Part shown: piece by piece, positions 45,174 to 54,243 of the stretch
How positions within the stretch are numbered: position 1 is the stretch's first letter
How the letters are laid out: every line of letters starts with the position of its first letter
NCBI GenBank assembly: GCA_963843465.1
Contig: CAWJKP010000001.1
Span: 1,674,001 to 1,738,000 of the forward strand
From: CAWJKP01 sp963843465
Lineage (GTDB): Bacteria; Planctomycetota; Planctomycetia; Pirellulales; Thermoguttaceae
Length of the DNA stretch: 64,000 bases
Direction: 5' to 3'
The notes under the pieces: model-generated
The model's database searches: none
Seen by the model: the letters and a program-made list of their open reading frames with translations, nothing else
Told to the model about the DNA's origin: nothing
Translations under genes and position numbers: made by a program

Positions 45174-47396
45174 ATGTTCTCAGGACCACGAAAAGGGACC
45201 AAGGCGGCGGCCCCCGGCTTGCCCGATCTCCCCTTGCTTCTGGCCAAGCCCACCAAAGGCCACAGCGGCCTTATTCCGGCGATGGTGCTGGGGGTCCTGC
45301 TGGTGGCGCTGCTGGCCGCGGCCTATGCGGTCTTTCCCCGGCAGTTGTCCTGGCCGCTCCCCTGGCTGTTGGGGTTGGCGACGGCGGCCCTGGCCACAGG
45401 AACCTTTCTGCTGGCCACGTATCATGTCGAACCGAGCGCAGCGCTGGAGCGGCTGCGCCGAGGACAGCACGAGGATTTCGGCAAGGCACTGCGGGCCGAG
45501 AAGAAGCCGCCCCGCCAGGTGAACCTGCCGATCTTCGGTCCCGCACGGCCGCGGACACTAGCCGCCGTGGGCATTTTCGTGCTGGTGAGCGGCTGGTGGC
45601 TGACGCCGCTGGCGCCGGTGACGGTCCGGCCGCGTCCGCTGGAAGACCTGGTAATCCCCTTGCAAGTCGAGATCACGGCGACGGTTCTGGTGGAGCCCGA
45701 CGAGGACTTGGCGGCCGTGCAGTTGCCCGCGATTCCCTCCCAGGTGGTCCGGGAGGCACGGCGGATTGGGCCGACGGCCGGTGTCTACCATCGCGGCATG
45801 AAGGCCCTGGCCGAGCGGCGTTTCGACGATGCCCGCCGATTGCTGGCTGCCGCAGAGACCTCCAACCCGGCGGCGGAGCCTGGCGGGCAGCAGACCGTGC
45901 CGCGTTGGAAGGTGGTCGTCGCGGAGGGACAGAACGAGGTCTTCGCCGGCCGCTTCGCCGATGCCGCGGAGTGCTTTGATCGGGCCTGGAAACTCCAGCC
46001 GGGCGAGCCGGCCACGCTCTGCCAGGCGGCGGCGGCCCGGCTCTACGCCGGCCAGGTCAAAGAAGCCGGCGAGCTGGCCGCCGAGGCACTGAAGATCTCC
46101 CGCGCAAAACTCTCGACCGAAGACCTTTGCCTAGCCGCCGCTTTGCACCTCCAGGCGGCCATCGACACGATCCGCGCCGAGCACCTCGACGACGCCGAAC
46201 AGTACAACACGGAGGCCCAGGGTATCTGGGAACAGAAGCTCGGCGGGTCGAGCTCGGCCGTAGCGGCCAGCCAGAACAACCAGGCCGTGCTCTTCGCCCT
46301 GCGCGCCCTCTATTCCGGGGCCGACAGCAACTTGATCGAGGCCCATGACCGTTGGTCGAAGTCGCTTCCCAAGGAGCATCCCTACCTGGCTGCCAGCGCC
46401 TGTAATCGGGCCGTGCTGCTGTTGACCGAGGGCAAGTATGCCGAGGCGTCGAAGATCGACAAAGAGTGGAGCCAATCGTTGGAGTCGGTCCCGGCCGCAG
46501 GCCGCCCGCCCAACGCGCTGTTGCTTTTGACCGCGGCCATGGTCGAAGCGGGACTGGCCCAGTACGCCGAAGCGGCGGGCGAGGCGACCCAGGCACTGAG
46601 CGAGATCCAAGGCCGCGTGGGAGATGAGCACCCGATGGTTGCCGCCGCGTTGGGAACCCTGGCCGCCGTCGAGGCCGGCCAGGGACGATACAACAAGGCG
46701 GAGCATTATGCCCGGCGGGCCAGTCAGGTGGCCGAAAAGAGCCTCGGGCCGGACCATCCCTACGTGGCCCATGCGCTGGTCAACCTGGCCTCTCTCTACC
46801 TGTTGCTCGGCCGGCCGGACGATGCCCAACCCGCTATCGCTCGCGTGCTGGCGATTGCCAAGAGGGCTTTGGGCGAGGAGCATCCGATCCAGGCCCGGGG
46901 GCTCTGGCTGCGGGGCCGATGCGAGCTGGCCCGGAAACACCCGGCGCAGGGCCGCGCGTCGCTTCAGGCGGCGCTGGAGATCTTCAAGAAGGTCTTCCCC
47001 GGCGGCCATCCCGACATTGCCGCAGTGGAAGGCGATTTGGCGGCGTCGGAGACGAACCTCGTCGAGTCCGCCGTGGGTTTCGACGAGGCGATCTCCCTGG
47101 CCGAGCAGTTTTTCGGCCCGCAACATCCCCTGGTGGCCGACCTGCTCATTGGCCGGGCGCGCCGGCTCTTGCAGGCAGGTAAGGTGGCCGACGCGGCAGG
47201 ATCCGCATCGCGGGCGCTGGCGATCCGCAAGAGGGCTCTCCCCGCCGACCACCCGAAACTGGCCGAGGCCCTGGAGGTTCAGGCCCAAGTGCTGCGGGCC
47301 ACGGGGAAGCCGGCCGATCGCGGGCAGGCGGTGATCCTGGAAGAACAGGCCCAAGAAGTCCGCGCGAAACACGCGGAGAATGATCGGGCGGAGTAA
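45174..47396 (+). CDS. Membrane-anchored TPR protein
   Basis: A 740-residue protein. Three hydrophobic segments lie near residues 33-55, 62-82 and 128-148, with a short charged loop between. From about residue 200 the sequence is a series of tetratricopeptide repeats of the kinesin-light-chain-like type, marked by LGPDHPYVAHALVNLASLY, LGEEHPIQARGLWLRGRC and FFGPQHPLVADLLIGRA. Such proteins act as scaffolds at the membrane; the partner is unknown. The start at 45174 has CGGAG upstream; upstream in-frame starts lie in repeat DNA. It ends TAATAA, followed immediately by 13 heptamer repeats. Confidence 0.82.
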   Translation: MFSGPRKGTKAAAPGLPDLPLLLAKPTKGHSGLIPAMVLGVLLVALLAAAYAVFPRQLSWPLPWLLGLATAALATGTFLLATYHVEPSAALERLRRGQHEDFGKALRAEKKPPRQVNLPIFGPARPRTLAAVGIFVLVSGWWLTPLAPVTVRPRPLEDLVIPLQVEITATVLVEPDEDLAAVQLPAIPSQVVREARRIGPTAGVYHRGMKALAERRFDDARRLLAAAETSNPAAEPGGQQTVPRWKVVVAEGQNEVFAGRFADAAECFDRAWKLQPGEPATLCQAAAARLYAGQVKEAGELAAEALKISRAKLSTEDLCLAAALHLQAAIDTIRAEHLDDAEQYNTEAQGIWEQKLGGSSSAVAASQNNQAVLFALRALYSGADSNLIEAHDRWSKSLPKEHPYLAASACNRAVLLLTEGKYAEASKIDKEWSQSLESVPAAGRPPNALLLLTAAMVEAGLAQYAEAAGEATQALSEIQGRVGDEHPMVAAALGTLAAVEAGQGRYNKAEHYARRASQVAEKSLGPDHPYVAHALVNLASLYLLLGRPDDAQPAIARVLAIAKRALGEEHPIQARGLWLRGRCELARKHPAQGRASLQAALEIFKKVFPGGHPDIAAVEGDLAASETNLVESAVGFDEAISLAEQFFGPQHPLVADLLIGRARRLLQAGKVADAAGSASRALAIRKRALPADHPKLAEALEVQAQVLRATGKPADRGQAVILEEQAQEVRAKHAENDRAE

Positions 47397-47400
47397 TAAG

Positions 47401-47556
47401 GAGTTAGGAGTTAGGAGTTAGGAGTTAGGAGTTAGGAGTTAGAAGTTAGAAGTTAGAAGTTAGAAGTTAGAAGTTAGAAGTTAGAAGTTAGGAAGGGATG
47501 GCAACGACCAGAAAGGTGCGACCTGACTCCTTCTAACTCCTGCCTTCTAACTCCCT
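47401..47556. repeat. Inverted pair of heptamer arrays after the TPR gene
   Basis: Thirteen uninterrupted units occupy 47401-47491: six GAGTTAG followed by seven AAGTTAG. After a 31-base core, a short reverse array (CTAACTC-like units) lies at 47523-47556. This is the purest heptamer array in the window. Confidence 0.95.
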
Positions 47557-47725
47557 AGAGTGGCCCGAAAAGTCATCTTCATCGGCAAAGTCGCCCCAGT
47601 CTACCGGGGTGCAGTGGTGCCGGAGTTGCGGGATCTGCCAGTTCTTACGATTTTCTGGACTGTGCCGGTTAGCGCGCCGATCTTCCCTTTGGGAACCATC
47701 TCCGAGTGTAAAGGAAACCAGGCCC

Positions 47726-47977
47726 ATGAAACTCGCATCTTTCACCCTGTTGGCCGCCCTGGTGCTGGCTGGGCTTTCGGGCTGTGCTGAGGATCAGGTT
47801 TGCCGGCAGGCCGCCCCGGGCGGGCAAGGGTGTGCGGCAGGATGCGGCTGCCGCGGCTGCAATGGCCCAACGCCCGCCACCCCCGGCCCGCCCACCGGCG
47901 AAGTGACCTACCCTTATTACACGCTCCACGGACCGCGGGATTTCCTGGACTCCAATCCCCGCGGCCTCGGTCCTTGA
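47726..47977 (+). CDS. Small Cys-rich lipoprotein
   Basis: An 83-residue protein with a lipoprotein signal peptide (MKLASFTLLAALVLAGLSGC); the lipobox LSGC puts the lipidated Cys at residue 20. The mature part has four more Cys in a short stretch (CAAGCGCRGC), then a Pro-rich linker and the ending TLHGPRDFLDSNPRGLGP. The start has AAGGAAA upstream. Short lipoproteins ending in a similar PRDFF/L-NP-GP motif occur widely in Planctomycetota; the function is unknown. Confidence 0.75.
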   Translation: MKLASFTLLAALVLAGLSGCAEDQVCRQAAPGGQGCAAGCGCRGCNGPTPATPGPPTGEVTYPYYTLHGPRDFLDSNPRGLGP

Positions 47978-47982
47978 GGAAT

Positions 47983-48041
47983 GTAGCAGGCACACGCCGT
48001 GTGCCGTAATCTGCGGACGGCACACGGCGTGTGCCTGCTAC
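47983..48041. repeat. 25-bp perfect palindromic repeat, GTAGCAGGCACACG family
   Basis: Arms at 47983-48007 and 48017-48041 are exact inverted complements. It lies between convergent genes and, as at 43596-43676, the TAG of the right arm serves as stop codon for the minus-strand gene. Confidence 0.92.
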
Positions 48042-48655
48042 CGCTCCGGCATCGGCTCAGTGGGCCGCCCGACGTGCGGCAACTGGGCCGGATGATCCGA
48101 CCGCCACTGGCCAAACCGGTCCCGCCAATTGCCCGGGCTAAGCCCCCGTGCCAACTCCGGTCGGCCGGCCTCTTGCAACACTGCCTGGAGATCGAGGACC
48201 TCGCGCCAGGTGAGCGTCGTAGCAGGGGCTGCTTTGAGCACCTCCAGATAGTTCAGGATCGAGGCAATCTCCTCGTCCGGCGGCTGCGCCAGCCGCCAAC
48301 TCCAGTAGCCGGCCCAGCGAGCCAGCAGGCCGTCCCGCACCGCCAACTCGTTGGAAAATGCCTGCCGCAGGGATTCGGAGCTGTCGCGATCATCGACATA
48401 CTGGGCCAGGTACAAGTCGAAACAGCGGTTGCCGCGACCGAATCGCCCTACCAAGGCCGGCAGCCTGGCGTCGCGATCCGCCGGGGCGTCGAACCAGGCC
48501 AGCTTGGGCTTGGCATCGTCGTAGCTGGGCGCCGCCCCCACTTGGTAGATCATCCAGTGCCGCTGGAGAAACTCGCGGTTGACGTACCAGCAGACGCTCA
48601 GGCCGGTCCCCGCCAGGAGCAAGAGCACGATCAGGATTTTCCAGCGTAGCGGCAT
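48038..48655 (-). CDS. Membrane-anchored hypothetical protein
   Basis: A 205-residue protein with one N-terminal helix (MPLRWKILIVLLLLAGTGLS) and a soluble, helical, Trp-rich domain (WAGYWSWRLAQPPDEEI, LTWREVLDLQAVLQEAG). No family is recognised. ATG 48655 is used; a TTG six bases upstream is possible and neither has a clear ribosome site. The stop codon is contributed by a palindromic repeat. Confidence 0.6.
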   Translation of the reverse strand: MPLRWKILIVLLLLAGTGLSVCWYVNREFLQRHWMIYQVGAAPSYDDAKPKLAWFDAPADRDARLPALVGRFGRGNRCFDLYLAQYVDDRDSSESLRQAFSNELAVRDGLLARWAGYWSWRLAQPPDEEIASILNYLEVLKAAPATTLTWREVLDLQAVLQEAGRPELARGLSPGNWRDRFGQWRSDHPAQLPHVGRPTEPMPER

Positions 48656-48856
48656 GCTCAAGAAACAAAAGTTGGGCGCACCGGCGGCTTGGGACGTGCC
48701 ACGTGCCTGCGCACGTTCGGTTTGGGTCGCGCCGGAATGGCCGGCAGCAGACCGCAGTCAAGGCATCTCGTCTCCAGGCGGCTAGTGCGCCCATGAACAA
48801 GGAATCGAAACGTTTACCGATTTTTGAACGCTTCTTTCCTCCTTTATAAGACTCAC

Positions 48857-49195
48857 TTACCATCCCGCCAAGCGACCATCGCCTGGCGTCGGTCCGCACC
48901 GACGAAGAGTGCCCCCTCGTCGTTATGGGGTAAAGACCCCAAACGCCCGCCCGGCGCGAAGGCCCAACAAACAAACTTGGCTTCGACAAGGGCGGCCGCG
49001 ACGACAGGAAAGCGGTGTCGGCCTGGAACGAGGGGCACTCAGCGGGGCTGAGCGCCCCCAAATTGCGGCCCGGATCGAGGACTCCTAGGATCCATGGTGA
49101 TACCCATGCGATAAAGGGCCTAATCGGACGTGCGGCAGTTTCCGGCGGTCACGTCGGGGAGATCCCGACCTAACCCCTAAACTGCCCGCAACATG
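48857..49195 (+). ncRNA. Candidate structured non-coding RNA
   Basis: A 705-base stretch (48656-49360) has no convincing gene. A promoter-like TTGAAC-N15-TATAAG at 48824-48850 precedes a run of adjacent hairpins: CGCCA-a-GCG/CGC-c-TGGCG near 48870, CGTCGGT/ACCGACG near 48890, GGGG/CCCC near 48930, a GGGGC-CTCAG/CTGAG-GCCCC hairpin near 49035, and GTCGGG/CCCGAC near 49155. The last sits inside a GCGGCAGTTT/AAACTGCC-GC pair spanning about 49130-49190. The DNA then turns A+T-rich. It does not show the conserved cores of RNase P, SRP or tmRNA. Transcription is unproven; strand is inferred from the promoter. Confidence 0.35.
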
Positions 49196-49360
49196 ATCAT
49201 TATACCAGACCCACACCGCCTGGCAAGGGAATTCCGGCGGATTAGCGCGGACAATGAGATATACACGACGCCAAGGCGAAGTCAAAAAGAAAACTTGAAT
49301 AATTTTGCAGCTTCGACCAAGGTCAACTTGCCCAACCACATCGGCCCGTAATCTCTGCGG

Positions 49361-51811
49361 CTACACCATTCCCCCCAGCTTCCGCAGCACCCATTCGCTC
49401 ACCAGCAAGCCGAGGAACAACGCCAGGGTGGGCCAGGCGTTCCAGAGAGGACGGGGAGGAAGGGTCTCGATGGGCACCTGCCGGCCCGGCGGAAGATCCT
49501 TGAGGAGATGGTAGGCCGTGTCGGCGTCGAAGGCGTAATAGTGGCCCTTGGTGACCTCGGCCGCGCGTCTCAACTCGGCGGCGTCGATCGCCGTCCCCTT
49601 GGAATCGCCGCCGTGGGCCAAGACGGAGAACTCGGTGGCCGGCGAATGAGGCTCCAAGCTGGGGATGGCGATCCAGGCGTGATAGTCGTCCGGCGGCAAC
49701 TGCGCCAACAGGCCTTCGAAGACGCCGCTGCCGGCCGTCGTGCGGTGAAGCTTCAGCCGCTGCGAGGCGTGCTTCGAGCCTTCCACCACCACCGTGACGC
49801 CGTCGTCCGAGGGCGGCGTGAGCCGCTGATTCTCGAAACGCACCCGCAGCCGCACCGGCTCTCCCTGGCGGTACTTGGCGCGATCGGCGGAGAGGGTCGC
49901 CGCTCGGCCCGCGTCGGCCAGCTTCGAGCGGCTGAGGTAGCGGATGGTCTGGATCCAGTAGCGGGCGAAAAAGGTGTCGCCCGTGCGGAACCGCCAGCGC
50001 CAGGTCTCGTCGGTGGCGTGGAAGAGGACGTTGCCGGTGACGTGCTGCAGGACCACCAGCGGCAGCTTCTTGCCCTCGCGGCCCTGGCGGCGGGAGTGCT
50101 CCGCCAGGGCAAAGGCCCCGGGCTTGAGATCCGGCGCTTCCAAACACCAGTAGAGCGGCGGCAGCTTCTGCCAGATGGCTTCGCTTTCCTCGGGCGTATC
50201 GGCAAGCTGCATCTGCGGGCTGGCCAGGCCCTGGTCGGTGGGCAGCAGGTTGAACGGCTGCGTGAAGACCTGGCCCTCGGGTGGAACTCGGACCGTGGCC
50301 AGGCTCACCGGCAGGATCCGCGCCAGCGGCGTGTTGCGGTAGGCCAAGGGCATGTAGCGGGGCCCGGCAATGCAGATCAGGCTGCCGCCTTTGGCCGGCT
50401 GCTCGACGAAATCGACCAGGTTCTGTAGCATCGCCGCGCTGAGCAGGGCCGGATTGACGTCGCCCAGGATCACCACGTCGTAGCGGAAGAGATCCTCCTT
50501 GCGGACAGGGAACCCTTGCAGGCTGCCGGCGTCCGGCTCGGCGTGCTCCTCGTCGGCGTCCTGGAGCACGCTCTTCAGGTCGATGGTCGGGTCGCGGGCG
50601 AGCATGTTGCGCAGGTAGCGGAACTCGTAGCTGGGATAAGCCTGGACCAGGAGCACGTGGATCTTTTCCTTGCGCACGCGCACGGGATGTGCCGTGCGGA
50701 CTACCCGCTCCTGGCGGTCGGCGTCCGCCAGCGCGTCGCCGGCGATGGGCTCGATCTCGACGCTGAAGTGGAACTCGCCCTCCTCGTCCGGCCGGTAGGG
50801 AAGACGGACGGTCTGCGGCTGGCCGTCGGCTCCGACCTTGACCTTGACCTCGGCGAGCACGTTGGGGCGGTCTTGCCGGCGGAGCACGACGCGGACTTCC
50901 TGGCCGGCGTAGCCGCTGCCGGTGAGCTGGACCTCGAAGTTGACCCGGTCGTGGATGAAGACGAACTCCTCGACGGAGAGGTCGCTGAGCTTCAGGCTGC
51001 GGTCCGGCTGGCTGTCGCCCAGGGCGACGACGAACAGCGGCACGCCCTTGCGGTGGGCGTAGGCGGCGCCTTGGGCCAGGTCCGGGCCCTCGGTGTTGAC
51101 GCCGTCGCTCAGCAGCACCAGGGCCGCCGGAGCGGTGCCGCGGAGATCGTCCAACACGGCGTGGATCGCCGCCCCCAGCCGGGTCTGTTCGCCCAAGGGC
51201 TCGACGCTGCGGATCTCGCGGACCAGGCCGTCGGGGTCCGCGGCTCGGCTGGCCCGGGGACCGGTGCGGTAATCGCCCCGGGCGCCGGTAAGATAATAGA
51301 GGCGGAGCTTGTAGCGGCGGTCGATCGACTTCAGCACGACGGCGTCGTGCCCGGTGAGCAGTGTGCGGGCCAGGTTCCAGCGGGTCGTCTCCTCGTAGCC
51401 GGCCCGGCGGACGGCGTCGGCCAGCGCCCTGCGGAACTGGTCCAGGTTGCGGTCCTTGCTGTTCAGGTAGCGGTCGGCCGTGGTCATGCTCAGCGTATCG
51501 TCGACCAGCACGGCCACGTAGGGCAGGCCCGTCTTCTGCAGCGACAAGGCGAACTGGGCTATCATGAACAGCACCAGCCCTGCCAGCGTCAGGCGGATCC
51601 CGGCCAACAGCAGCCGCAGGGCCCTGGGGGCCTGGGGATTCTCCTTCAGATAAACGACCACCACCAGGACCGCGATCATGATCACCGCCAGGAGCGTGAT
51701 CCAGGGCGGCCACGTCCACTGATCGACCAGGCTCCAGGTGGCGCCCTCGCCGGGGCCGTTCTCGACGCCCAACAGCCGCGCGAGCCATGCGGGAAGAGGA
51801 TGGCTTGTCAT
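49361..51811 (-). CDS. VWA-domain membrane protein
   Basis: An 816-residue protein. Two membrane helices near residues 30-90 (ITLLAVIMIAVLVVVVYL and GIRLTLAGLVLFMIAQFA) precede a von Willebrand A domain (VAVLVDDTLSM with a DxTxS-type metal site, then ALVLLSDGVNTEG). A beta-rich region and a flavodoxin-like segment (VLLVQAYPSYEFRYLRNML, YDVVILGDVNP) follow. A C-terminal helix (TLALFLGLLVSEWVLRKLGG) anchors the end. It belongs to the MoxR/DUF58/VWA cluster transcribed from 60 to 49 kb, whose members are thought to assemble or chaperone envelope complexes. ATG 51811 is used; an in-frame TTG at 51844 is less likely. Confidence 0.85.
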   Translation of the reverse strand: MTSHPLPAWLARLLGVENGPGEGATWSLVDQWTWPPWITLLAVIMIAVLVVVVYLKENPQAPRALRLLLAGIRLTLAGLVLFMIAQFALSLQKTGLPYVAVLVDDTLSMTTADRYLNSKDRNLDQFRRALADAVRRAGYEETTRWNLARTLLTGHDAVVLKSIDRRYKLRLYYLTGARGDYRTGPRASRAADPDGLVREIRSVEPLGEQTRLGAAIHAVLDDLRGTAPAALVLLSDGVNTEGPDLAQGAAYAHRKGVPLFVVALGDSQPDRSLKLSDLSVEEFVFIHDRVNFEVQLTGSGYAGQEVRVVLRRQDRPNVLAEVKVKVGADGQPQTVRLPYRPDEEGEFHFSVEIEPIAGDALADADRQERVVRTAHPVRVRKEKIHVLLVQAYPSYEFRYLRNMLARDPTIDLKSVLQDADEEHAEPDAGSLQGFPVRKEDLFRYDVVILGDVNPALLSAAMLQNLVDFVEQPAKGGSLICIAGPRYMPLAYRNTPLARILPVSLATVRVPPEGQVFTQPFNLLPTDQGLASPQMQLADTPEESEAIWQKLPPLYWCLEAPDLKPGAFALAEHSRRQGREGKKLPLVVLQHVTGNVLFHATDETWRWRFRTGDTFFARYWIQTIRYLSRSKLADAGRAATLSADRAKYRQGEPVRLRVRFENQRLTPPSDDGVTVVVEGSKHASQRLKLHRTTAGSGVFEGLLAQLPPDDYHAWIAIPSLEPHSPATEFSVLAHGGDSKGTAIDAAELRRAAEVTKGHYYAFDADTAYHLLKDLPPGRQVPIETLPPRPLWNAWPTLALFLGLLVSEWVLRKLGGMV

Positions 51812-51866
51812 GGGTGGTGTCCGAGTGGCAGGACGGATTGGCAATCCGTGCTACAGGGATGGGCGG

Positions 51867-54056
51867 TCATGTGTGGTGTCCAAAGCGGCGGGCCAACAAG
51901 GATTCCAACAACAACAGCGCCAAGGCCAGGTAGAGCAGCCCCTGGGGCAGCAGGTTGCGGGGGCTGATGTGGCCGGAAGACGGTTCGCCGCGAGCTTCCC
52001 CGCGCGTCTGCTGGACGAAAGGGATCCCCGGCCAGATTTCTTTCTCCAGGGCGTCGGGCGGCAACCGGGCCAGATCGCTTTCCGCGGGGTCGACGTTGAC
52101 GGCGAACAGGTCGCTCCGCAGAACCGGCGTGCCGAACTGGGCTCTGTACAGACCGCTGGTGCTGGTATCGGCGTAGCTCCAAACGCTCGAGTCGCCCTGG
52201 CCGGCTAGCCGCAGCTTCTCCTGCCGCCCGTCGGGCAGGCCCAGTAGCAACTCGCCGACGGCCGCCCAGAGCGAGCCGCCCAATGCCTCGCCCACCAGTA
52301 GGTTCCGCTGCTGGAGCTGCCCGCCGACGGCAAAGGCGAGGATCTCCTGGACCAGCGCCGGGTAGCTGGGCCAGATGGGCATCAGCGTCCAGCGACGATC
52401 GGCCGACGTGGCCACCAGGATCACCCGGCCGCGATGCACCGGCTGTTCGACAATCAGCGGATCGCCGTTGCCCAGCCGCAGGGCCACCTTGGCCTTGGTC
52501 TGGCTCGGCAACATCAGCCGCACGTGGGTGCCCACCGGCGTGTTCAGCAGTCCCGCCTTCTCCTGGCCGCGGAAATCGCGGACGATCGGGTGGGCGTAGT
52601 CCAGCGGGTCGAGCCGGTGCTGCGGCTTCTCGTCCAGGTCGCCCAACTCGGCCGGCAGTATCGCCTCGCGGCCCTCGGCCTTGCGGGCCAGCTCGCGGTT
52701 GTAGCGCTCGGGAACCACCTGCGGACCGAGAAAGAAGACCAGCCCGCCGCCGCCCTGGAGATAGGTGTCCAGCACCTTGGCCTCGTTGGCGGTGAACTGG
52801 GCCACGTCGGCCAGGAAGATGCAATCGTAATGGGCCAGCTCGGCCTCCAACAGCGCGCTTTCGGGGACCACCTCGACGTGGACCGCGGCCTGGCCCGAGG
52901 TCTCGCCGGGCGGGGCCAAGGCGGTGGCCAGGTAGCCGGTCGCGCCTCGCAGCGGATCGCCCGAGGGTCGCCCGTCCACGCAGAGCACCTGCACCGCGGG
53001 CTTCACCGGCACCGAGAGGTAGCGGTGGTTGTCGATGTCGAGCTGGTCGCTTTCGAGGCGGACTTCCAGCGCGTGGTCGCCCGGCGATTCGAAGCGGTAG
53101 TCGCTGAAGGCCACCGCCACGTCTTCGCCCGGCGGCAGGTCGACGTACTGCTGCCGCACCTGGCGGCCGTCGGCCCAAAGCTCGACCTTCTGGTGGAGCC
53201 GCGGATGGCGGCCGAAGTTCTTCAGCACGGCCTCGACGGGCAGCTCGCGGTTGACCGTGGCGAAAGGCTCGGCCGTGCGCAGGTCGGTGACCGCGGCGTT
53301 CTGGGCGTCTTCCTGTCCGACGTCGATCACCACCAGGTCCGCCGCCTTGGCCAGCCGTTTGGTCCGCTCGTGGATTTCGGCCAAGGCCGCAGGGCTGTCG
53401 TGCTCCGGCAGCCAGCCGACGCGGCAGAGGTCGCTGAGGAAGTAGATCACCGCCCGCTGCACGCGGGGCTGCTCGCGCCGGGCGTCGGTGAGCACCCGTT
53501 CCACTTCCTCCAGCGTGGCCCGCAGGTCGGACGTGGCGTGAGGCAGCTTGAGGTTCTCGATCTCCCGGAGGAAATCGCGGGGCTCGAAGACCGGAGTCCG
53601 CACCACCGTCCGGGGCGGGGCGCCGGAGAGCACCAGCGTGAAGCCGTCGCCCCGCGGACTCTCCTCGACGATCCGTGCGGCCAGCTCCTTGGCCTGGTCG
53701 AAGCGGCTCTTGTCCGTGGGCCGGTAGCCCATCGAGAAGGAGCCGTCGATCACCAGCATGCGATGGGTCCGCTGGCCGGCGACGACGGCCAGCCCCCGCT
53801 CCAGCAGCGGCTCGGCCACGGCCGTCACCACCGACATCACCAGCATCATGCGGACCAGCAGCAGGAGCAACTGCTCGAACTGGATCTTCCGGCGGCTGCT
53901 CCGCAGGGCGGCCAGCAGGTACTCCATCGCCGCCCAAGTCATCTCCCGGTGTCTTCGCCGGCTCCACAAGTGGATCAGCACCGGCGCAGCCGCCGCCGCC
54001 AGCCATCCCAGCATGGCCGGGCTGGCAATGTCGAAGGCGAGCGGGAGGATAAACAT
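51867..54056 (-). CDS. BatA-type VWA membrane protein
   Basis: A 729-residue protein. The N-terminus is the BatA/aerotolerance regulator module (PAMLGWLAAAAAPVLIHLWS, WAAMEYLLAALRSSRRKIQF) with two helices. A VWA domain with the metal-site motif DGSFS (MLVIDGSFSMGYRP) follows. The C-terminal half has a glutamine-amidotransferase-like region (YDCIFLADVAQFTANEAKVL, GGLVFFLGPQVVP) and a final helix. The 56-base spacer to the next VWA gene indicates an operon. A GTGGTCA heptamer array starts five bases upstream of the ATG, displacing any ribosome site. Confidence 0.87.
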   Translation of the reverse strand: MFILPLAFDIASPAMLGWLAAAAAPVLIHLWSRRRHREMTWAAMEYLLAALRSSRRKIQFEQLLLLLVRMMLVMSVVTAVAEPLLERGLAVVAGQRTHRMLVIDGSFSMGYRPTDKSRFDQAKELAARIVEESPRGDGFTLVLSGAPPRTVVRTPVFEPRDFLREIENLKLPHATSDLRATLEEVERVLTDARREQPRVQRAVIYFLSDLCRVGWLPEHDSPAALAEIHERTKRLAKAADLVVIDVGQEDAQNAAVTDLRTAEPFATVNRELPVEAVLKNFGRHPRLHQKVELWADGRQVRQQYVDLPPGEDVAVAFSDYRFESPGDHALEVRLESDQLDIDNHRYLSVPVKPAVQVLCVDGRPSGDPLRGATGYLATALAPPGETSGQAAVHVEVVPESALLEAELAHYDCIFLADVAQFTANEAKVLDTYLQGGGGLVFFLGPQVVPERYNRELARKAEGREAILPAELGDLDEKPQHRLDPLDYAHPIVRDFRGQEKAGLLNTPVGTHVRLMLPSQTKAKVALRLGNGDPLIVEQPVHRGRVILVATSADRRWTLMPIWPSYPALVQEILAFAVGGQLQQRNLLVGEALGGSLWAAVGELLLGLPDGRQEKLRLAGQGDSSVWSYADTSTSGLYRAQFGTPVLRSDLFAVNVDPAESDLARLPPDALEKEIWPGIPFVQQTRGEARGEPSSGHISPRNLLPQGLLYLALALLLLESLLARRFGHHT

Positions 54057-54060
54057 GAAA

Positions 54061-54095
54061 GTGGTCAGTGGTCGGTGGTCAGTGGACAGTGATCG
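54061..54095. repeat. GTGGTCA heptamer array, left flank of the CPBP gene
   Basis: About five imperfect units of GTGGTCA run in the forward direction. The opposite-facing array is at 55621-55673, so the CPBP protease gene is bracketed by inverted arrays. Confidence 0.85.
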
Positions 54096-54243
54096 GCATT
54101 CAGCGGCCGGTGCGGCATTCCACCAGAAGCAGCAGAAAGGCCGTTCTGGCAGTGGGGTCTCGCGCGTACATTATGTTTTCCGTTTCACGATTCGGTTTGT
54201 GCTTCACGTTACTACTCCTCCCCTCTTGTTCTTGTTGGGCCCG

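Noticed and set aside
47401..47491. Possible CRISPR array
   Set aside because: Units are 7 bases with no spacers and there are no cas genes; it is a simple tandem heptamer repeat.
48390..49061. A 223-codon minus-strand protein overlapping the small membrane protein
   Set aside because: It is rich in Ser, Arg and Pro, overlaps a better frame, and covers the hairpin-rich region; it looks like a non-coding readthrough frame.
48857..49195. RNase P, SRP RNA or tmRNA
   Set aside because: The expected conserved cores (GAGGAAAGTC-type, GGAAGGAAGCAGCC-type, and a tag ending in ALAA plus stop within a tRNA-like frame) are not present in order; only a generic structured-RNA call is kept.
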